From Nitrosomonas sp. (GTDB lineage Bacteria; Pseudomonadota; Gammaproteobacteria; Burkholderiales; Nitrosomonadaceae), in assembly GCF_019752095.1 (NCBI RefSeq), contig NZ_JAIEMO010000013.1, positions 27,400 through 91,399 on the forward strand: a DNA stretch of 64,000 nt, read 5' to 3'. A program made the position numbers and the translations under genes. Shown piece by piece: positions 47,642 through 55,688 of the stretch (position 1 is the stretch's first letter; each line of letters begins with the position of its first letter). The notes under the pieces are model-generated. The model saw only the letters and a program-made list of their open reading frames with translations. It had not been told where the DNA came from and ran no database searches.

Positions 47642-48599
47642 TAGTCGATCCTGAAATAACCGCAAGCAATTGATGTTAGGTATAAATACTTTGTATTTAT
47701 AAGATTGCCAAAGCCCATGGCATTTTGCAACGACGGACTTTCGTTAGGCAAGTAAAATCGCTGCGTCTGGATATTCGACACTACCGGCACGTGAAGAAAA
47801 GAGCCAAGGCCAAACGAGCGCTAAAGCGACTCAGAACAATTGCGGGGATTTTGATACGAGAGCTAAGGAGAGAATTACCGCAACATTGTCTGTTTGAGTG
47901 CTACCAACAGGATTTTCTACTGTATGAACGTGTTCTGAAGCAAAAAACCAAAGACACGCCTAAAATCTATTCTCTACATGAACCACAGGTGTACTGTATA
48001 GCCAAGGGGAAAGACCATAAACAATTTGAATATGGCAGCAAGGCATCGATCGCCAGTACAGCGAAAGGCAATCTAATTGTCGGAGTTGTCAGTCACGAAC
48101 AAAACCTGCATGACAGCAACACATTACCCGAGATTCTGCGTCATGTTGAAGCCTCACGCGGCAAACCGGCCAAGCAAGCTGTGTGTGATCGCGGCTACCG
48201 TGGTAAGCGCGAAGTCAATGGAACCCAGATCATTCTTCCTGGAAAGGCATTAAAGAAGGACAGCCGGTACCAGAAAGACAAAAAGCGAAAACAATGCAGA
48301 AGGCGCGCGGCCATTGAACCCATTATTGGCCACCTGAAGTCGGATTACCGCATGGCGAGAAACTATTTGAAAGGCGCACTCGGTGACCACATCAATCTGC
48401 TACTGGCCGCTGTTGCCTGGAATTTGAAACAATGGCTATTGGCCATTTTTTGGCTCTTTTTCCTGTGGAGAAAACTGCAGGTTTCGCGAATTCTTTGATG
48501 GAAAAAATCAAATTACCCCAATTTACCTTTTATGGACGACCACCTTTTGAAGCTGCTGTTCCAAGATAGCGATTGACGGGAATTTTTCAGGGTCGACTA
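47642..48599 (+). mobile_element. 5'-deleted IS5-family element
   Basis: The ends AGTCGATCCTGAAA (left) and the complement of CAGGGTCGACTAA (right, 48588-48600) form imperfect inverted repeats. The right end recurs, inverted, at 63927-64000. The body holds only the C-terminal part of a transposase. No target duplication could be defined. Confidence 0.7.
47725..48498 (+). pseudogene. IS5-family transposase, N-terminally truncated
   Basis: 257 codons from a TTG, against about 430-450 for complete relatives. Recognisable are AKRALKRLRTIAGILIRELR, the middle aspartate region with VYCIAKGKDHKQFEYGSKA, VCDRGYRGK with the second Asp and RRRAAIEPIIGHLKSDYRM with the catalytic Glu. The first catalytic aspartate domain is missing, so the element should be immobile. 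Confidence 0.8.
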
Positions 48600-48606
48600 A
48601 TTAACC

Positions 48607-48750
48607 AAAAAAAACACTACAAAGCAACCAGTTATAAAAATATTTCTATTTTCACTAAAGTTATTCTTTAACCTGCCGATATAACAAGTGCATATTATCC
48701 CGCTTTATGAAAGGCACTAGGGGGGACTCGTTAGGGTCTCTCTGGTTTCT
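48607..48750. repeat. About 140-bp direct repeat, copy 2
   Basis: The partner of 41797-41938. It abuts the right end of the IS5-like element. On the minus strand, a frame passing through it from 48853 (LAVDVEKEFKVGMQNFAQA, then NFFGETRETLTSPP) looks like the end of a gene broken by the following IS6 element. Confidence 0.7.
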
Positions 48751-48853
48751 CCAAAAAAATTAGCTTGTGCAAAATTTTGCATGCCCACTTTAAATTCTTT
48801 TTCTACATCAACAGCCAGCGCTATTTCTTCTTGCTTGAGAATAATAAGCAAGG

Positions 48854-49655
48854 GGTTCTGTCGCAAAGTTTGTCAGTTTGGGTGATACTTGGCTAATTTT
48901 AGTAATTGAAGAATCCAATGATCAGTTTTAAAGGCGCTCACTTTCCAAAAGATGTCATTCTCTACGCTGTTTTTTTCTATGTCAGGTATAGTGTTTCTTA
49001 CCGTGACATTGAAGCAATTATGGAAGAAAGAGGCGTTAAAGTTGATCATTCCACGCTCAATCGATGGGTTATCAATTACTCATCTTCCTTGGCTTTGACG
49101 GCTAAAAAAATTAAACGCGCTGTTGCCACGTCCTGGCGAATGGATGAAACCTATATCAAAGTTAAGGGTAAATGGATTTATTTATATCGCGTTGTTGATA
49201 AATTTGGCGATACTATTGATTTTATGCTCTCCAAGCACCGTAATAAAGCAGCGGCCAGCGCCTTCTTTAAACAAGCAATCGATACTAGCGGATTTCCTAA
49301 CAAAGTTGTCATGGATAAAAGCGGTGCCAACTATGCTGGTTTGGAGAGCATTAATAGGTTGCTAATGTTGGCAGGTTTGTTGAGTTCTATTGAAATATGC
49401 CAGGTGAAGTATTTGAACAATATCATCGTGCAGGACCACCGTTTTATCAAGAAAATCCGAACCCCATGATGGGATTCAAAGCCTTTCATTCAGCGCAGGC
49501 AACCATCGATGGCATTGAAACCGCACACATGATCCGAAAGGGACAACTGTCCCTTGAAAATATACCCGCTTATAAGCAGTTTATGGCTTTATCAGGATAA
49601 CTGTGCTCGCAAATAAGTGTGGCATTTGCACTTTACGAATATTTGCGACAGAACC
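48854..49655 (+). mobile_element. IS6-family element, 802 bp
   Basis: Terminal inverted repeats GGTTCTGTCGCAAA (48854-48867) and TTTGCGACAGAACC (49642-49655) are perfect. One transposase gene, now frameshifted, fills the element. The flanking 8-mers (AAGCAAGG and ACGCCAGA) do not match, so the insertion is old or rearranged. Confidence 0.9.
48906..49600 (+). pseudogene. IS6-family transposase, frameshifted and active-site mutated
   Basis: The first frame (to 49469) has ISFKGAHFPKDVILYAVFFY, the catalytic aspartates in RMDETYIKVKG and VVMDKSGAN, and then NNIIVQDHRFIKKI. At about 49455 the frame shifts and the rest continues in the other frame to 49600 (MMGFKAFHSAQATIDGIE, AHMIRKGQ). The catalytic glutamate expected in NNIxEQDHRF is Val. 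Both lesions indicate a dead transposase. Confidence 0.85.
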
Positions 49656-49683
49656 ACGCCAGAATCAATCAGGCGTTTTTTTC
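49656..49683 (+). terminator. Terminator-like hairpin after the IS6 element
   Basis: ACGCC (49656-49660) pairs with GGCGT (49672-49676) over 11 nt, followed by TTTTTTTC. Short stem but good T run. Confidence 0.5.
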
Positions 49684-49920
49684 TTTAGCAATATGCCGAT
49701 AGTATTTACGCTTAGCGGCTTTGATTCGCGTGTAGCGGATATGCCAATAAAATTTATTTAGTTTTGAAAACATAGAATCTAAAAAATTATTTTTTCAAAA
49801 ATAGTTAATATATGATCTAAAGGTATAAAGGGAATATTTACCCGTCTATTAGTAAGGTGAAATTAACAAAAATAGGATTTAATCTATAAGACTAAACTTT
49901 TAAATAATGGGAATAAATCA

Positions 49921-50592
49921 ATGAATAATAGAACAAATCATATGATAGGTTATATATTTGCAATCATAATATTTCTGTTTAATGATCAATCTCATGCAAT
50001 TGATAAAGCAACGGAAAATGATGATTCGAATATAATAAGTATTTCGAAAAGCGATTCCTTATATGATAGTGCGATTCTATTTGATTCTCACAATCTACAA
50101 ATTCCACGAGTCGACACTAATGACGAGGTAGGTAAGTACAGAAGTGCAGTACTAAACTATGATGAAAATTTGGACGCTTGGAAGTTAGTTAGGGTCGATA
50201 CCTCATTATTAGATACTGACTTAGTGAATGAAGTTAAAGTAATTGTTACTGAAAATTTACCTATACAAGTTTTTCTAATTATTAAAACTAATATAGAAAC
50301 AAATTCTGATAGTTGCGCATATGCGTCTCTTAGTAACGATGTAACCACCGTTTATCAAAAGCAAATGCTTAATAATTTTGAAATAGTTTTTGACGCACCT
50401 TACAGAAACATAATTCAAATTGATCCTACTATTGAATGTAAGGAAGGCACAACTGTATTAATAGCTTATCCATTAAAGGTGTTTGGTTTAAAAGCAGGAA
50501 TTTACACTTATAGTGTCAATAACACTCATAGTGGAACATTCGAATTCAAAGAAGATAATGTTTTGGCTTACCCTTTTCGGAATAATGATTGA
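49921..50592 (+). CDS. Hypothetical secreted protein, 223 residues
   Basis: A signal peptide (TNHMIGYIFAIIIFLFNDQS, cleavage near HAI at about residue 26) is followed by a largely beta-rich body (VGKYRSAVLNYDENLDAWKL, QVFLIIKTNIETNSDSCAYA, LKAGIYTYSVNNTHSGTFEF). Two cysteines (about 143 and 180) could form a disulfide in the periplasm. I do not recognise the family. Codons are more A+T-rich than in the backbone, consistent with acquisition. Confidence 0.6.
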   Translation: MNNRTNHMIGYIFAIIIFLFNDQSHAIDKATENDDSNIISISKSDSLYDSAILFDSHNLQIPRVDTNDEVGKYRSAVLNYDENLDAWKLVRVDTSLLDTDLVNEVKVIVTENLPIQVFLIIKTNIETNSDSCAYASLSNDVTTVYQKQMLNNFEIVFDAPYRNIIQIDPTIECKEGTTVLIAYPLKVFGLKAGIYTYSVNNTHSGTFEFKEDNVLAYPFRNND

Positions 50593-50603
50593 AAGATAGC
50601 AAG

Positions 50604-50844
50604 TGTATGTCGCCAAACCAATTTAGACGGATGATTGCCTGAATTAAGAGACGGTTTAGCTCATCAAGTTTGAATTATTTAATTGGTTCGCGTAATACAT
50701 TTGGCGTCGTGTAGCTAATGATCGCCATTTTATTTTCTCTCGTTCATCCAAAATAGATTGACCGCGGCCGTAATAAACATCGGCGGGTGTCAAATTATTC
50801 AGTGATTCATGATAACGTTCATGATTATAGTAATCGACAAACTG
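50604..50844 (-). mobile_element. Right-end fragment of the IS3-family element
   Basis: TGTATGTCGCCAAACC at 50604 is the IS right end. Reading leftward on the minus strand it contains the last 30 codons or so of orfB (FVDYYNHERYHESLNNLTPA) up to 50844. There it breaks off 4 bp before the tRNA-Arg -35 box. The orfB end has the GRGQSILDERE form of copy 62161, not the altered end of copy 55227. Confidence 0.85.
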
Positions 50845-50848
50845 ATAT

Positions 50849-50877
50849 TTGACAGCACATGTCAGTATAACTATGTA
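50849..50877 (+). promoter_or_regulatory. Promoter of tRNA-Arg
   Basis: TTGACA (50849-50854, perfect) and TATGTA (50872-50877) are 17 bp apart and end 13 bp before the tRNA. The IS3 fragment stops just before the -35 box, so the promoter has survived. Confidence 0.65.
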
Positions 50878-50890
50878 AGATATAGTTAGA

Positions 50891-50967
50891 GCGCCCGTAG
50901 CTCAGTTGGATAGAGTACTTGGCTTCGAACCAAGTGGTCGTGGGTTCGAATCCTGCCGGGCGCGCCA
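50891..50967 (+). tRNA. tRNA-Arg (anticodon TCG)
   Basis: A complete 77-nt tRNA: acceptor GCGCCCG/CGGGCGC, D arm GCTCAGTTGGATAGAGT, anticodon arm CTTGGCTTCGAACCAAG with TCG, T arm GTGGGTTCGAATCCTGC, and encoded CCA (50965-50967). It reads CGA arginine codons. No partial copy of it was found in the window. Confidence 0.97.
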
Positions 50968-51103
50968 TTAAACAAAATTCGTCGTCACATCCACCCCGAT
51001 CAGCAGAACGATCACCTTGCGTATACGTACGAAAATCCGTGAACACCCGTATTTTCATGCGCTGCTCAATCCCGCCTCAAGTAGCGCACTCCTTCTAAAA
51101 ATA

Positions 51104-51346
51104 TCAATCTCCAGCGTGAATTGCCCAGTGGAAGATCTTGAAATCAGGCTCGGCGGCCTTTACCCTTGAATTACTCCCGAACACATCGATTGCAGATTCC
51201 TGTAACTGCAGCTTCCATTCCGAAATCTGATTCGGATGCACATCAAATTGTTCAGCTAACTCAGCAAGTGTCTTGTCACCCTTGATCGCAGCTATGGCCA
51301 CCTTGGCCTTGAATCCCGCTGCGTGATTCCTCCTCGTCCTTCTCAT
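51104..51346 (-). pseudogene. IS3-family OrfA fragment (second type)
   Basis: 80 codons starting RRTRRNHAAGFKAKVAIAA, then KTLAELAEQFDVHPNQISEW, the helix-turn-helix of an IS3-type OrfA unrelated to the 55227 element. The expected leucine zipper end is lost after AAEPDFK and no OrfB follows. Confidence 0.75.
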
Positions 51347-51435
51347 ACTCTCGCTCTTTTTTGCCGTCTATTACACGGTTTGGGTTGAGCATGAATACCA
51401 CTTAACGGACTGTCCGAATTTGCGAGGCCACTTCT

Positions 51436-51612
51436 CTATCTAGGACCTAAAAAATACCACAGGATCAGACCAACTATAGGCAGAAGCAATATTAGTACTA
51501 TCCATAGCACTTTGTTTCCTGTGCCCGCTGAACTTTGTACAACCTTAACAATCGCCCATACATTAAGGACTAATAAAATAAGACCAGAAAGGCCACTTAC
51601 TTCAATACCCAT
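51436..51612 (-). CDS. PLDc_N-type small membrane protein
   Basis: A 58-codon gene with GGAG well placed before the ATG. Two transmembrane helices (LSGLILLVLNVWAIVKVV and VLWIVLILLLPIVGLILW) followed by YFLGPR match the phospholipase D N-terminal/superinfection-exclusion-like small membrane family (PF13396), whose members end in WxxxGPR. The role is unknown. It is intact between two IS relics. Confidence 0.85.
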   Translation of the reverse strand: MGIEVSGLSGLILLVLNVWAIVKVVQSSAGTGNKVLWIVLILLLPIVGLILWYFLGPR

Positions 51613-51809
51613 AATTTATTTCTCCATATTTATTAAAATAATCAAATTCTTGAATTAATTCAGAAGTAATCAACTAATCCAAAATAACTTTGGGTAAAGA
51701 TCAGGAAGAGAAAATTACCAACGTAACATTTGGACCTTTCCTAACATTTTACTCAAAACAAGCGGCTTGAAACAGATAACTGGCATGCCTATAGGTGGCG
51801 AATTACAAT
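51613..51809. other. Non-coding stretch, nothing recognised
   Basis: About 200 bp between the PLDc_N gene and a transposase relic. It contains the promoter of the small gene (minus strand) and no other feature. Confidence 0.4.
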
Positions 51810-52261
51810 TCACACTGCCATCGGTGTATGAAATAAATCTCGGCAATGTGATTTCCACCGGCACTCGTTGATATTCGCCTTGCCCAGTACATCATTTCCG
51901 CTGAGGCTTACCATCCAATACAGCGTGAACGCGGTAACCGTTATAATAGTCTTTGAAGGCATCGAGTTTCTTTTTTAAATCGTGTGCATTCCAAAGCAGA
52001 ACCTGATCAAGATACTCGCGCCTGAGAGTTCCGATTAGCCTTTCGACGAATTGGAACTTGCGGGACCGTCTTGATTTCGTCGATCTCCAGTATTCTCAGA
52101 TTGGCATGCCATTGACGAAAGGTAAACAGGAATCGATCGAGAACAGTTAGGTTAGAGCCCTTTGCCGGGATTGGTTGATGCTTAATGAGTAGGCTGTCTG
52201 CTACGATGGCCCGTGCACCACCCGGCCTCACCATTTTCGCGAGTGTGGTAAGAATATGCAT
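51810..52261 (-). pseudogene. Relic of an integrase-core (IS481-like) transposase
   Basis: Read on the minus strand in shifting frames: KMVRPGGARAIVADSLLIKH and SNLTVLDRFL at the start, then RLIGTLRREYLDQVLFWNAH, LDAFKDYYNGYRVHAVLDGK, and finally CRWKSHCRDLFHTPMAV with stop at 51810. These are the first and last parts of a DDE integrase-type transposase with the centre deleted. Confidence 0.75.
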
Positions 52262-52406
52262 GTCAAATAAAGGAAAATTCTTATCAACTTCGATATTACA
52301 TGTGTCCGAGATAATTACAAGACTGGTAACGGGATTAATTTTTGGCGAGAATTAGTAATTCGCCATGCACGGGCTTTTCTAATACCATTACTAACTAAAC
52401 AATAGG

Positions 52407-52811
52407 TTATTTGCCAAGCGTTACCCGCCGACAAGCCATATAAAATAAGCCATCGGCGTCAATCACTTTTAACCGTTCTAACACGCCTTTTTCTACCAAT
52501 GCGCCCATAATGACGCCAATCTCACGCTTACCTAAACCCTCAGCCTGCAAAGCCAAGCGAATATCATGGCCTGAAGCTGCGCCAACTTTAGAGGCGTTTT
52601 TATCTAAGGCGTTTAACACTAATTGTTCGTAAGTAGAAAAAGACGTTGCAACCATTATTGCCTGATAATCGATAGGGTCTATCATATCCAGAATGGCACG
52701 CCGGATTTCTGCAGTGTACGCACACCGGCGACAGAGCAACTGCGGAACCTGCTTGACCAGACCATCAAGCGTATCATGAAAGCATTGACTCGCCACGGTG
52801 GGTATTGCCAA
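52407..52811 (-). CDS. Hypothetical protein with winged-helix-like C-terminus
   Basis: 134 codons from an ATG at 52811. The credible part begins near IDPIDYQAIMVATSFSTYEQ and continues NALDKNASKVGAASGHDIRL, LGKREIGVIMGALVEKGVLE, a helix-turn-helix and wing arrangement. The N-terminal 40 residues overlap a plus-strand relic and may not belong. It could be the remainder of a larger DNA-binding or phage-type protein. I do not recognise the family. Confidence 0.4.
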   Translation of the reverse strand: MAIPTVASQCFHDTLDGLVKQVPQLLCRRCAYTAEIRRAILDMIDPIDYQAIMVATSFSTYEQLVLNALDKNASKVGAASGHDIRLALQAEGLGKREIGVIMGALVEKGVLERLKVIDADGLFYMACRRVTLGK

Positions 52812-52952
52812 GCTAACTCTCGCAGGTCTGCCAAAACACTAAATTTACTGGCCTTAAGCTACCGTTATCTTATTCCAATACGCAAAAGCACCTTGTCTCT
52901 GATTTCGGCAATGGCTAATGACGGTCAAGATTAAATAGATTGCACACGCAGC

Positions 52953-53145
52953 TTAGACATTCCAGAATCGTTGTGCCTGCACCATAGACTTGAACCAGCG
53001 CATGCCTCGTTCTGTCAAACGAATTGGCTTGTGTAAAAGTTCGGTACGATTGTGGGCATATCGAGAATTGTCGTGAATCGTAGTGGAGACAAGATCTCGG
53101 TAGGCGACGCCATAATTTTTTAACTTATTAGTGACGGTTTTCCTA
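52953..53145 (-). pseudogene. C-terminal relic of an IS6-like transposase (second type)
   Basis: The minus strand reads VTNKLKNYGVAYRDLVSTTI, HDNSRYAHNRTELLHKPIRL, TERGMRWFKSMVQAQRF and stop. This is the second half of an IS6-family transposase of a different branch from the 48854 element. Just beyond it, at about 53178, AAGTTAACTAGGCAGTACC resembles scars at 38898, 40511 and 57967. Confidence 0.75.
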
Positions 53146-53198
53146 GGTTCATTTCGGTATCTTGAACTATCGCTCGGCTGAAGTTAACTAGGCAGTAC

Positions 53199-54122
53199 CT
53201 ATTTGACGTATTTATAGACGATCTGATTTCTACCCATTTCTTTTGCTGAGTAGAGTAAAGCATCGGCAAATTTTATCAATTCTTTTTCGTTAATATCCCT
53301 AACGAGATTAGTTGACACCAAGCCGATACTGGCAGAAACAGTTGCCATGGTTGGTGAATTTTTATTTGGTATTTTTAGTTCACGTATAGCTTTGAGAAGT
53401 TTATTCACGACATCTAAGGATTGCTCAATAGTAGTATTGCCGAGTACTATCAAAAATTCTTCACCGCCATATCGGCCGCAGATATCGCTTGGCCTTTTGG
53501 TATAGGCAATAAGAACCGCACCAATTTGAATTAGACATTCATCGCCTGCCTGGTGTCCATAGGTATCATTTAATAGCTTGAAATGATCAATATCGATAAT
53601 TGCAAGAGAGATTGGCAAATTGAATCGTTTGCAACGCCGATGTTCATTTTTTAAGAATTCATCTAAACATCTACGATTTGGAATATTAGTAAGCCAATCC
53701 GTACGTGACAGGTATAACACCTCTTCCTCAGCAAGTTTTCTCTCAGTTATATTTTTATGTGATACAACAAAATAAGAGGTGGCATTAAATACAAATGGCG
53801 TAACCTGCATTATAAACCAGCGTTTTTCATCTGAGCTGTGGCAAGGATATTCAAAATAAAATGATGATTGCTCACTGTTTATTACTTTTTTTATACCGGC
53901 TGCAGCCTTTAGTCCGGATTCATCTCCCGTGACTGCAGAGTTGTTGCATATCTTAAGATAGTTAACTCCTTTCCAATCATTATTAATTAAACCGTTATTA
54001 TCGTGAGAAAATATTTTCCATGCTCGATTTACGAAAACAATATTACCTTCGCGATCAATTACAGCGATATGTTCTGTAATTGCATCAAGGACTAACTTAA
54101 AGAATTCATGCATTTCAGCCAT
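53199..54122 (-). CDS. PAS-GGDEF diguanylate cyclase
   Basis: A 307-residue cytoplasmic protein. Residues about 5-125 form a PAS domain (LVLDAITEHIAVIDREGNIV), then a PAC segment (SHKNITERKLAEEEVLYLSR) and a GGDEF domain from about 140. The active site is RYGGEEFLIVL (about 242), fully consensus, and IDIDHFKLLNDTYGHQAGD is typical. No RxxD inhibitory site pattern is obvious, so it is probably an active cyclase. It is transcribed alone amid IS relics, and it is the only GGDEF protein in the window with a fully intact signature. Confidence 0.93.
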   Translation of the reverse strand: MAEMHEFFKLVLDAITEHIAVIDREGNIVFVNRAWKIFSHDNNGLINNDWKGVNYLKICNNSAVTGDESGLKAAAGIKKVINSEQSSFYFEYPCHSSDEKRWFIMQVTPFVFNATSYFVVSHKNITERKLAEEEVLYLSRTDWLTNIPNRRCLDEFLKNEHRRCKRFNLPISLAIIDIDHFKLLNDTYGHQAGDECLIQIGAVLIAYTKRPSDICGRYGGEEFLIVLGNTTIEQSLDVVNKLLKAIRELKIPNKNSPTMATVSASIGLVSTNLVRDINEKELIKFADALLYSAKEMGRNQIVYKYVK

Positions 54123-54192
54123 AGAAAAGAACCGCTCATATTTACATGCAGAACAGATGATGGTACCAATAAATTAACTGTACCTGCGTGAT

Positions 54193-54330
54193 ATTGGCAT
54201 AATGAATAATTCAGCGATTCTACAAAAATGCCATCAATTTCCATCCAAAACCACACAACATTCCGCTGTGGCTCTATCATCGATTAGTTTCTCGAGTTTT
54301 TGCCGATATTACGCCAACAATCGCGTCAAG
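54193..54330. repeat. Dispersed relic repeat, second main copy
   Basis: ATAATGAATAATTCAGCGA and the following ATTTCCATCCAAAACCACAC align with 38573-38700, in the same orientation, with about one change in eight. Confidence 0.65.
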
Positions 54331-54482
54331 ATTCTCAGGGAATAAATTCTTAGAAGTCCTGTCCTACCACCCTACTTCAATGTTTGCCAATACTTTCTTT
54401 GCATTTTTCCACATGATTTGTTGTTTTACTTAAGTAAGTTTAGCAATCTGCCGATATTTGAGATTTGACAATTAGGGTTTCT

Positions 54483-54578
54483 ATGAAAATAATAGTCAGT
54501 GCGACATTCTTAACGATGATAGTCATCTTGGGTGGTTGTTCAGGTTGTATGTCGTCAAAGGAATTTGGACAAAGATAG
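54483..54578 (+). pseudogene. Truncated small lipoprotein gene
   Basis: A 31-codon frame: KIIVSATFLTMIVILGGCSG with lipobox LGGC, Cys19. The frame runs into an inverted IS3 right end (GTTGTATGTCGTCAAAGG at 54546) after the second cysteine, so the end MSSKEFGQR comes from the IS. AGGG precedes the ATG by about 8 bp. Confidence 0.5.
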
Positions 54579-54655
54579 CCAGAATTTAGAGACGCTGTTG
54601 GTCATCAGGTTTGGAAATTTCGACTAATTATCGGAATATATTTAGTTATAACGTA
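54546..54655 (-). mobile_element. Decayed IS3-family right end, inverted
   Basis: TGTATGTCGTCAAAGGAATTT through TAGAGACGCTGTTGGTCATC and TATCGGAATATATTTAG matches the complement of 56615-56730 with many changes. Confidence 0.65.
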
Positions 54656-54659
54656 TAAA

Positions 54660-54868
54660 ATTAACTCTGAATTAAAGCTCTGCATAAGTTCGATCCAGAG
54701 ACGACAATCGAATTATTTTGCTTATTTTTCGGGAAATATCAAGGTGCCGTCTATAGATAACTTCATGACAAAAAACATTTTGCTATGTTCGAAAATAAAA
54801 AAGGGATTAGCGTTAACTAACCCCTTGTTTTATATTTGGTAGGTCGTGCCAGGATCGAACTGGCGACC
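54660..54868 (-). repeat. Inverted tRNA-Lys 3' end plus downstream module (copy D)
   Basis: 54833-54868 is the exact complement of 37118-37153 (T arm, acceptor end, CCA and AATA of tRNA-Lys). 54660-54832 is the complement of the downstream module, including the terminator hairpin (GGGATTAGCG...TAACCCC) and TTTATTTTCGAACATAGC. It marks an inverted boundary of the accessory region. Confidence 0.85.
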
Positions 54869-55062
54869 TATGTCTGTAATATGGCAGAAAATTGAGATAT
54901 CAGTCCCAGAGAATATGGGGACGAAACACGCTGCTGAGCATTCTCACAATCAGACAAGGTTAAGAGAATGAAATATACGCTAATCTAATCGTTGCCTTGC
55001 AAACAGGGGCTTCATTTCAAACAGCACATATCATACAAACTTACAAATAATAATTGAAGTCG
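54869..55062. other. Non-coding stretch, nothing recognised
   Basis: Short gap between the inverted tRNA copy and the glycine-zipper gene. No open frame with ribosome binding site. Confidence 0.4.
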
Positions 55063-55226
55063 TTATTTTTTGTGCTTACCATTACCCATCTGGTTACCAA
55101 TAACACCACCTACCGCTGCACCTCCAACGGTTCCAAGAGTGCTGCCATTAGTAAGGACCGCACCTCCGACAGCACCGACGCCTGCTCCTAATACTGTGTT
55201 TCTATCCCGTGTTGACATACCTGAAC
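55063..55226 (-). pseudogene. OsmB-like glycine-zipper lipoprotein, 5' end lost to IS3
   Basis: The remaining residues read LTGYSSGMSTRDRNTVLGAG, VGAVGGAVLTNGS and GTVGGAAVGGVIGNQMGNG, a glycine-zipper 2TM region as in osmotically inducible lipoprotein B. The IS3 element begins at 55227 and has removed the start and signal peptide. The lipobox cysteine is now Tyr (LTGY). The frame is still open into the IS to an ATG at 55278, giving a chimeric 71-codon frame. Confidence 0.7.
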
Positions 55227-55313
55227 TGTATCCCGTCAGCAAAAGTTGGACAAAATAGCCTAATTGCTTAAGAGACATTTTTGGTTCATCGTTACCCTAA
55301 AGAAAGAGGAACG

Positions 55314-55688
55314 ATGATGACAAAGAAAGATCACCCCGAACGCAGTGTTGAGAAAACTGTACGAGATATTCGTCGTGCAACCCGCCGAAATTATTCAGCT
55401 GAAGAAAAGGTACGCATAGTGCTGGAAGGTATTCGTGGCGAGGACAGCATAGCGGAGTTATGTCGCCGGGAAGGTATCAATACGAATATATATTACCGCT
55501 GGTCGAAGGAATTTCTGGAAGCCGGGAAGAAACGGTTAGCGGGAGATATTGTTCGTCAGGCAAGCACGGATGAAGTCAGAAACCTGCGTACTGAGGCGCG
55601 TGCACTGAAAGAAACCCTGGCAGATCTGTTAATGGAAAACCGCCTGCTTAAAAGAAATATGATCGGGGATGGGGAGGACGGTATATGA
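55314..55688 (+). CDS. IS3-family transposase OrfA
   Basis: 124 codons after AGAGGA. The helix-turn-helix region RRNYSAEEKVRIVLEGIRGE and CRREGINTNIYYRWSKEFLE binds the IS ends. A leucine-zipper-like end follows (NLRTEARALKETLADLLMEN). Its TGA overlaps the orfB ATG (ATGA at 55685). The codon at 55317 is an alternative start. Confidence 0.92.
   Translation: MMTKKDHPERSVEKTVRDIRRATRRNYSAEEKVRIVLEGIRGEDSIAELCRREGINTNIYYRWSKEFLEAGKKRLAGDIVRQASTDEVRNLRTEARALKETLADLLMENRLLKRNMIGDGEDGI

Noticed and set aside
47642..48600. A target-site duplication for the IS5-like element
   Set aside because: The TTA and TAA next to the ends belong to the inverted repeats, and the outer flanks (GGTAC and TTAACC) do not match.
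49669..49773. 34-codon minus-strand frame MFSKLNKFYWHIRYTRIKAA...
   Set aside because: Basic and open but without a ribosome binding site, and its end overlaps a terminator hairpin. Too weak to call.
50825..51058. 77-codon minus-strand frame over tRNA-Arg
   Set aside because: It is the antisense translation of the tRNA (ARPAGFEPTT pattern), a well-known artefact.
52623..52934. 103-codon plus-strand frame opposite the winged-helix-like gene
   Set aside because: Part of it (LDQTIKRIMKALTRHGGYCQ) resembles an IS91-type transposase end, but the frame as a whole is not coherent, so it was not listed as a gene.
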